64,000 nucleotides of DNA from Acholoe squamosa (taxonomy: Eukaryota; Annelida; Polychaeta; Phyllodocida; Polynoidae): contig OX439039.1 in the NCBI GenBank assembly GCA_949317995.1, positions 70,318,002 to 70,382,001 of the forward strand, in the 5' to 3' direction. A program made the translations under genes and the position numbers. The notes below the pieces were generated by a model, which saw nothing but the letters and a program-made list of their open reading frames with translations, made no database searches and was not told where the DNA came from. Below, piece by piece: positions 37,001-46,000 of this stretch. Within the stretch, counting starts at the first letter, position 1; every line of letters starts with the position of its first letter.

Positions 37001-40000
37001 ACCACCCATGTGCATTTTTTAAATTTTTGGTATATACTTTTTCAGGGTCAAGTTGGACTTGGAATATTTTGGGAAATGCTGGCGGACATACAAAGTCAGT
37101 CTAGCCATGGTTTCAATGTGAAAAATCGTCCCAACTCGTAGGAGAATTGAACCCCAGCCGCAGTGGAGGTAGGAGAAGGCCTTAGCCATAGCGCCACATT
37201 GTACGGTGAAGAAATCCAATGCGAAAGTAAATAAGTTCTAACCTGAGGTCCTAGTCCTATGTTTTCACTCAGTTTTCGTCTTGATTCCAAGCTTGTCATG
37301 TTATAATATCAAAGTCCCAAGAAGTATTCGATCCATAGACGAGGAATGCGTGCTAATTTTCTCCATTTTCTTCAATATAAATAAGAATCCATTGATTTTT
37401 CCATCGTAAGCGAGTCGCGGTCCGGCCATTCCCACCCGCCTCCTTGTCCAACGAAAGTGTGTCAGTGGCCCAGATGTGGATATAGGTCAACTTCTCGTCG
37501 TGCGAGGAAGACGCCGAAAATTTCGGACCGTTTTGGAATATCAATGGATTCTTCTTTATTTTGAATATATTGGACATAATATGTATGGAGGGATCATCTA
37601 GAATGTCTAAGGATATGTATGTTTTAATATCTGGACTTGTCATGGTTGAGTTCCATACGAAAAGTGTGTGTAAACACAGCGGTACCTCTCCTGGCAAGGA
37701 ACAAAAACAATGGCTTCGCGCAGAGCGGACCCGGGCCGTATCGCTTGCTTTTACAAAATGTCTTCTCGTGGCTATAATCTTTGGATCTCAGGTAAGAAAT
37801 TAATACAAAATGGAGGAAATGTTGGTATAAACCTAATAGAAGCTGCGCGGCTCGGGTATATACAGAATGTACAGCCCTAGGGCCCCGATATCCATCATCT
37901 ATTAGCTTACTATCCCACACTTGTTGCCGAATAACGTTACATTATTTCATTGATATCTACATGTACTTATAAACAAACTCAGAGTATGGCGCATGCGGGT
38001 GCAGCATTCACAAAGAGGTTGATGGAAATTTTTCTAATTAACCTCATAGTGATGCTTAGGACTAGATATGAGGTACAAAAGCCGACGTCTGAATGACCGA
38101 ATCGACGATGGAAATGGGAAGTATTTCAAAAAGGAAAAATGGAAATAGAAATTGAAAGGAGATGCGGGTCACCAAGCCAGAAAGTATGCGTGGACAAAGA
38201 AGTTATATACCACTACACATAAGGAGCCTGCCTATATAAAACAATGTGCGCCATTGGCCTATAGAATGAGCCTGAATTGCATTTTAGTTGAGGCTTTTAT
38301 ACTATTTTAGAACAGTTACTGAACTGCCTGCTAAATATCAAGCCCTAAGTGCTCCTGATAGTATTTCCCTCAATCAACTGAGGGTGATTCTTTGATTGCC
38401 TACCTAGCCCCCCCCCCGGCCAGTCATGTTTTAGACAAGGAAAAGGCTTCAAATATTTTTGCAAAATCAAGGGGGTTCAAAAACTGTAATAATGCAAAAA
38501 AAAGACGGTATAAACCTTTTGAATAAGTGTATATCCTGACGGTGCTATCATACAATTTGGGCTCGAAAAACTGTAAATTGACCATTCTTGATTTCAATTA
38601 TATCCAAACTGACCTGATAAAAGTCTATCCTCATTTAAACTCTTGCCCTCATCATCCACTCTATGATACACAAATATCTCCCTGATAACCCAAAACCTGC
38701 CACCCCATAACTTGGCCAGTAGGTGCATGCTCACCTTATCTGTGTTAAGTATAGGGACGCGCTCCTTGATCTCGTCCACCTCCATCAGACGCTGGGGGGC
38801 CAGGTTCCAGCCCTGTCGCTGCATCTGGTACTTGAACTCCTTTACACGCTCCTCCACAGTGGCCAGCCGGATACTGCCGCAGACGTGTAGTCCCACGTCC
38901 TGGGGTTATAAGGATACATATTTTAATAAAACCATAGTGTTGTAGATTTTAATACAATAGAAGAGAATAGTCCTGTGAGACATGGCGCGGCGACTTGTAA
39001 TCTTGTGTCTAGTTTCAGTTGGTGAGACAGATAGGGCATACTATCATCTGGGCTTTTGGTAGTATATAGCATAAATTCAACCTGAACTACCCACTGCAGC
39101 TAAGTACTAATAGTCTGTAGACTGTCCATTCTGCATGCACCTCACTCAGCTGCCACAGGGACCTGTCTTATTCAATGTTCAATGCCATAGTCAACAGGTG
39201 TGTCATTATGAGTGTACACTGTCTCAGATTACTAGGAGCCTGCTCTGCCTGCCCACCCCCCCCCCCCACACACACACCCAACTGCCAATCACTTGTAATA
39301 GTCTGTACCTTGTCACGGGCCAGTGGTCAGAAAACCGGCCAGATCACTCCACCTCTCTATAGAGGGGGAGCACAGTGTAAGTAACTTGGTGTACATACAT
39401 GTTTTCAGTGTTCCACAAAATCGTTTATATAATGAAAGGAGTAATCAAATTAATCTTTCATCACCAATAGTAGATACATATTCTGAGATAGCATTATTTC
39501 AATGTAAACTAAAAATTTTACACAGAAAAGAATGTAGCAGTTCCACAAGGTGGCCTTACACTTCAACCTCCTCTGATTTATAAAAATGCACATATGGCAA
39601 CACACACTTTAGCACTGATTTCTCCATAGTGATCTTTGACAGTGAATACTTTGTTCAAATACAGAAAATATGATCCAATTGTACCATAACCCACTGAGAT
39701 AAAACCTGTACTACATATATATAGTAGTTTCAAAACGAACAATTCTATAACAAAGGCTACAGGGATGCATTTCTGAATCTTAAAATGCTATAATGCTAAT
39801 CTGCCATAGGGCTCCAAATGATGAAATGTCTTATCTGCGAATAAAATCAAAAGTATGAGATATATTCTGAAAATTCCTTCACTGATAAGTAAAGTACACA
39901 CACTGTTGTTATTACATTAGAATAGTGAGCAGGAATAGTCCATAGCAGAGGAGCCACAATCAAAAATAGATTGCAAGGCCTCCCTATCCCTTACACCGTG

Positions 40001-43000
40001 GCGACTGTGAACCATACACTAGTCTACTCATCTCACGAGTAGTACTCACTAGTCGCCGCGCTAATTATGTGTGGGTATTATGGAAATACTGTGCCCCAAT
40101 GACTTAAATATAGCACCATTACTTGGTATCATGAATATTTGAATTTCAAAGCAAAGTAGCATTCAGGGCATTCATATTTTACATACCTGGCCCGTCTCTT
40201 CCTCCAATTTACCATAGAGGTCCAGGCTATAGTAATGAAGGTTCTTCACGTTTATACCTGGGTGAAAATGGGTAGTCAGTCCAGCCTGAAGATGGAAGAA
40301 ACGGCAAGACTCATGAATAGTTTGAAACGTATTATGGTGCACCGTCTGTGCCAATGATTGAGAAATGCTGAAAGACACAATGAAGCATGTAATCTAGCCT
40401 CTTTGCCATCTGTCTGCCTACCTCCCTCCCTGCATGTCTGCCTCCCCCCAAAGTCTGTCTCTTTTTTGCCTCCCAATGCTTCTTTTCTCCCTCCCTGCTT
40501 TTCTGACTCCCTGCCTCCTAAAGTCCCTGTCTGCTTCTCTGCCTGACTGCCTCTCTCCCTGCCTTTCTAGCTCCCTCCAAGCCTCCTCATCCCTGTCTGC
40601 CTCACTTCCTGAATGCCTACCACTTCCCTGCCTGCCTTCCTACATGTCTGCCTCCCTCAAAATTTGCCCCCTGCCTTCCAAGACATCTCGGCTCCCTCCC
40701 TGCCTCCTCCCATCCCTGTCTGCCTCCCTTGACACCTCCCTGCCTTTTTGACTCTCTTACTGCGTCCTCATCCCCACACTGCCTACCTCCCTGCATTCTT
40801 GACTCCCATCCTGCCGCCTGTCCTCCCTACTCCTCCCTCCCTGTCTGCCTCCCTCCCTACCTTCTTGCCTCCCCCCCCCTCCCTACCTTCTTGACTCCCT
40901 CCCTGCCTCCGGTCCTCCCTGTCTGCCTCGCTCCCTTACTACCTACCTCCTGTCCTCCCTATCTGTCCATTCCTTCCTTAACTGACTACCTGCATTGTTT
41001 CCCTCCCTACCTGCCTTACTTCCCTCCCTGCCTTCCACCCCATGGTACCCTGCCCTCTTGCCTCTCCCACCCCCCAGCCTTTTCACCTTGCCTTCATGTC
41101 TGTCTTCCCACCTCCCTCTCTCGGCCTCCCTGCCTCCCCTCTGGCCATATCCCTACCTGCTCGTCCAATCCCTGTCTGGTTCCATGTCTGCCTGCTTGTC
41201 ACCCTTCCTGCCTTCTTGCCCCCTCACCCCCGAGCCTCCCTCTCATACATTCATGCTTTTCCTCTTGCCTCCCTCTTTGCTTGTCCCACGTTCATGGCTG
41301 CTTGTCTTCCTCCTTCCATCCTTTCTGTCCTCTCCCTGCTGTCTCCACTGCACCCTCAAATGTGTGTGTTAAGGTGATGTAAGTGGGGTACATTATTTAA
41401 AATATGAAATAGATACATACCCGTGTCAAAAAAGGTCCAGTATTTGAAAAACCTTCAGTATAAGAAAAAAGATCTTCCATGAATGCATGAAGTATGAAGT
41501 TTATTATTCGACAGTGAGTCTTTTTTTAAATGCTGAAACCCTTGCATCCCTAACCCAGAGTTGCTGGCCTATGGTGGCCGTGAATCAATCAGCAGTCACT
41601 TCTGTAAACTTACAGCGTGCCATGTAGAACCAGCGGTCAGTTCTAACTTCTCCAACAGCACCACATCCTTCTGACCAGCCTTGGAAAGGTGGTACGCGAT
41701 ACTTGTTCCGACCACACCACCACCGATGATCACCGTCTCCGCTGTGTCCTTCAATACTTTACTGTTCTGTAGGGTGGGCCTGCAATGTAATGAATGAGCA
41801 CTGAGAACTGATCTGACACATTGAAGTACTACCAATCAAAATAGTGCATTATTACTGACATATTTGGACTAATTACTGACAAAAAGTGAGTAATTACTGA
41901 CAAAAAGTGAGTAATTACTAACATAAATTGACTAATTGCTGACATATAGTGCATTATTACTGACATATTTGGACTAATTACTGACAAAAAGTGAGTAATT
42001 ACTAACATAAATTGACTAATTGCTGACAAATAGTGCATTATTACTGACATATTTGCTGACAATGCATCATGACATCAATAAAAGGGTTAACTGCACATCA
42101 ATGCCTTGTCTATCAATAAAGGGTTGACTGTGCATCAATGCATCATGCTATCCCTAAGGGGTTAACTGTGTATCAATGCATCATGCCATCCATAAAGGGT
42201 TTAGTGCATCAATGCATCAGGTTATCCATGAAGGGTTAAATGTGCATCAATGCATCATGCCATTCATAAAGGGTTAACTGTGTATCAATGCATCATGCCA
42301 CCCATAAAGGGTTAAAGTGCATCAATATATCATGCCATTCATAAAGGTGTAAAGTGCATCGATGCATCATGTTATCCATGAAGGGTTAAATGTTCATCAA
42401 TGCTTTGTAACATCCATAAAGGGTTAACTGTGCATCAATGCATCATGCTATCCATAAAGGGTTAACTGTGCATCAATGCTACATGCCATTCACAAAGGCT
42501 TAAAGTGAATCAATGCATCATGCCATTCATAAAGGGTTAAAGTGATTCAATGCATTATGCCATTCATAAAGGGTTAAATGTGCATCAATGCATCATGCCA
42601 TTCATAAAGGGTTAAATGTGCATCAATGCATCATGCCATTCATAAAGGGTTAACTGTGTATCAATGCATCATGCCATTCATAAGGGTTAAATGTGCATCA
42701 ATGCATCATGCCATTCATGAAGGGTTAAATGTGCATCAATGCATCATGCTATCCATAAAGGGTTAACTGTGCATCAATGCATCATGCTATCCATAAAGGG
42801 TTAACTGTGCATCAATGCTACATGCCATTCATAAAGGCTTAAAGTGAATCAATGCATCATGCCATTCATAAAGGGTTAAATGTGCATCAATGCACCATGC
42901 TATCCATAAAGGGTTAACTGTGCATCAATGCATCATGCTATCCATAAAGGGTTAATTGTGCATCAATGCATCATGCTATCCATAAAGGGTTAACTGTGCA

Positions 43001-46000
43001 TCAATGCTACATGCCATTCATAAAGGCTTAAAGTGAATCAATGCATCAAGCCATTCATAAAGTGTTAAATGTGCATCAATGCATCATGCCATTCATAAAG
43101 GGTTAACTGTGTATCAATGCATCATGCCATTCATAAAGGGTTAAATGTGCATCAATGCATCATGCCATTCATAAAGGGTTAAATGTACATCAATACATCA
43201 TGCCATTCATAAAGGCTTAACTGTGCATCAATCCATCATGCCACCAATAAAGGGTAAAAGTGCATCACTGCATCATGCCATTCATAAAGGCTTAAAGTGA
43301 ATCAATGCATCATGCCATTCATAAAGGGTTAAATGTGCATCAATGCATCATGCCATTCATAAAGGGTTAAATGTGCATCAATGCATCATGCCATTCATAA
43401 AGGGTTAACTGTGTATCAATGCATCATGCCATTCATAAAGGGTTAAATGTGCATCAATGCATCATGCCATTCATAAAGGGTTAAATGTGCATCAATGCAT
43501 CATGCTATCCATAAAGGGTTAACTGTGCATCAATGCATCATGCTATCCATAAAGGGTTAACTGTGCATCAATGCTACATGCCATTCATAAAGGCTTAAAG
43601 TGAATCAATGCATCATGCCATTCATAAAGGGTTAAATGTGCATCAATGCACCATGCTATCCATAAAGGGTTAACTGTGCATCAATGCATCATGCTATCCA
43701 TAAAGGGTTAATTGTGCATCAATGCATCATGCTATCCATAAAGGGTTAACTGTGCATCAATGTTACATGCCATTCATAAAGGCTTAAAGTTAATCAATGC
43801 ATCAAGCCATTCATAAAGTGTTAAATGTGCATCAATGCATCATGCCATTCATAAAGGGTTAACTGTGTATCAATGCATCATGCCATTCATAAAGGGTTAA
43901 ATGTGCATCAATGCATCATGCCATTCATAAAGGGTTAAATGTACATCAATACATCATGCCATTCATAAAGGCTTAACTGTGCATCAATCCATCATGCCAC
44001 CAATAAAGGGTAAAAGTGCATCACTGCATCATGCCATTCATAAAGGCTTAAAGTGAATCAATGCATCATGCCATTCATAAAGGGTTAAATGTGCATCAAT
44101 GCATCATGCCATTCATAAAGGGTTAACTGTGTATCAATGCATCGTGCCATTCAGAAAGGGTTAAATGTGCATCATTGCATCATGCCATTCATAAAGGGTT
44201 AACTGTGCATCAATCCATCATGTCACCAATAAAGGGTAAAAGTGCATCACTGCATCATGCCATTCTTAATGGGTTAAAGTGTGTCAATGCATCATGCCTT
44301 TCATAAAGGGTTAAAGTGCATGAATGCATCATGCCTTTCATAAAAGGTTAAAGTGCATCAATGCATCAGGCCATTCATAAAGGGTTAACTGTGTATCAAT
44401 CCATCATGCCACCAATAAAGGGTAAAAGTGCATCAATGCATCATGCTATCTATAAAGGGTTAACTGTGCATCACCGCATCATGCCACCCATAAAGGGTTA
44501 AATGTGCATCAAAGCTTTGTGAAATCCATAAAGGGTTAACTGTGCATCAATGCATCATGCTATCCAAGAAGGGTTAAAGTACATCAATGCATCATGCCAT
44601 TCATAAAGGGTTAAATGTGCATCACTGCATCTTGCCATCCATAAAGGGTTAAATGTGCATCACTGCATCTTGCCATCCATAAAGGGTTAAATGTGCATCA
44701 CTGCATCTTGCCATCCATAAAGGGTTAAATGTGCACCACTGCATCTTGCCATCCATGAAGGGTTAAAGTGCATCAATGCTACATGCCATTCATAAAGGCT
44801 TAAAGTGAATCAATGCATCATGCCATTCATGTCTTAGACCATAGAATAATAAAAACACACATTAAAACACAATTTAAAACACAGAATGACGTCAACATTT
44901 TCAATTAAACACCATAGAACGGAGAGGTGAAAAGGCCTTGATAGATTCAGTCCTGAGTTATTTGGGTACAAGTGCTCTCTGATAGCTATCAGTGTAGCAT
45001 GCTGGAAATCAGCTCAAGAAATGGCTGCACACATTCTACATCCTGCAATATCGGTATATAGAGGACCTATATGTACCCCCTCCCCCTCACACACACTGGC
45101 GGTGCGTTCGGAGTACGGCCGAGGGATCAATGCTGGTTTGTAAGGCCACCTCCTATTGGTCATCCCCATGTGGGTCAATGTTGATCCCTGAGTCAAGTTA
45201 CTAGCCTCCCAAGCATAGTTAGGGACTGGTACCTAACCAGACATGGCTGGGGTGGAAGGGGGTGGAGGGAACCAGCTGAGGTGGGGTAGTTAGCGTTCAA
45301 AGTCACCCTTACCCATAATGCAATAGATATCGTTGGAAAACCGTTGCCCGAACGCTTCGACAGAGACCAGCTGGACACTGTAGACAAGGGAGAGGTGCAT
45401 TGGTTAGTAAGACAAAGGACACCTACACCAGCATGAAAGTGAAGGGGAAGGCATCCACATTTTGGCAGCTCCAGGGCTCCGTATGTTTGAGTCTTGTAAA
45501 GTTTATCCCCCGGGGGGGGGGCAGTTGGATATATATGAACACCATGATCAGAGGCGTAGGAAGCAAATCTTCATTGGGGGTGCCCAGCGGGGTCCTAATT
45601 TGAACACCTTGAATTATCGGCTCGAGCGCAATGATGCCTATACATACCCATAATAGAATTTAATAGAAAAGTATTTTTGGTGAATTTTAGATCAGATTTG
45701 AGGTTCAGGGCTCCATTTTCCCTATCCCTTTAACATATTAATCTAATTTGGGATGGAATGTTTTAGCTGCTTTTCCATTTCATTATGACTTCTTGGTAAT
45801 TTTTTTGGGGGGGGCCCAGATATAATCAGGCACCCCCTCCTTTATGATTTGGGGGGCCCAGGCCCCCCTGGCCCCCCCTTTTCCTACGCCCCTGCCATGT
45901 GCGTACAAAAACTAGAGGGAAAGGGGGTACCTTTTGAGTCTTAGTAGTTAAAAGGGGTCCTTTTGGGATCAATTTAGGCAAAAAGGGGTACATTTTTAAA

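Larger units (their letters stand above)
36706..38734. other. DMGDH intron 4: SINE-like unit and foldback repeat
   Basis: Contains a tRNA-like unit at 37128-37200, the second copy of the foldback repeat at 37350-37850, and otherwise unique sequence. No exon is recognised. Confidence 0.55.

Noticed and set aside
40434..41382. Long Pro/Ser/Leu-rich open frames (up to 217 codons)
   Set aside because: They follow from the C/T-only composition, which rarely gives stop codons. Three frames are open together and no domain is seen.
45193..45653. Small frames in DMGDH intron 1
   Set aside because: No homology recognised and part of the stretch is a hAT-like element.
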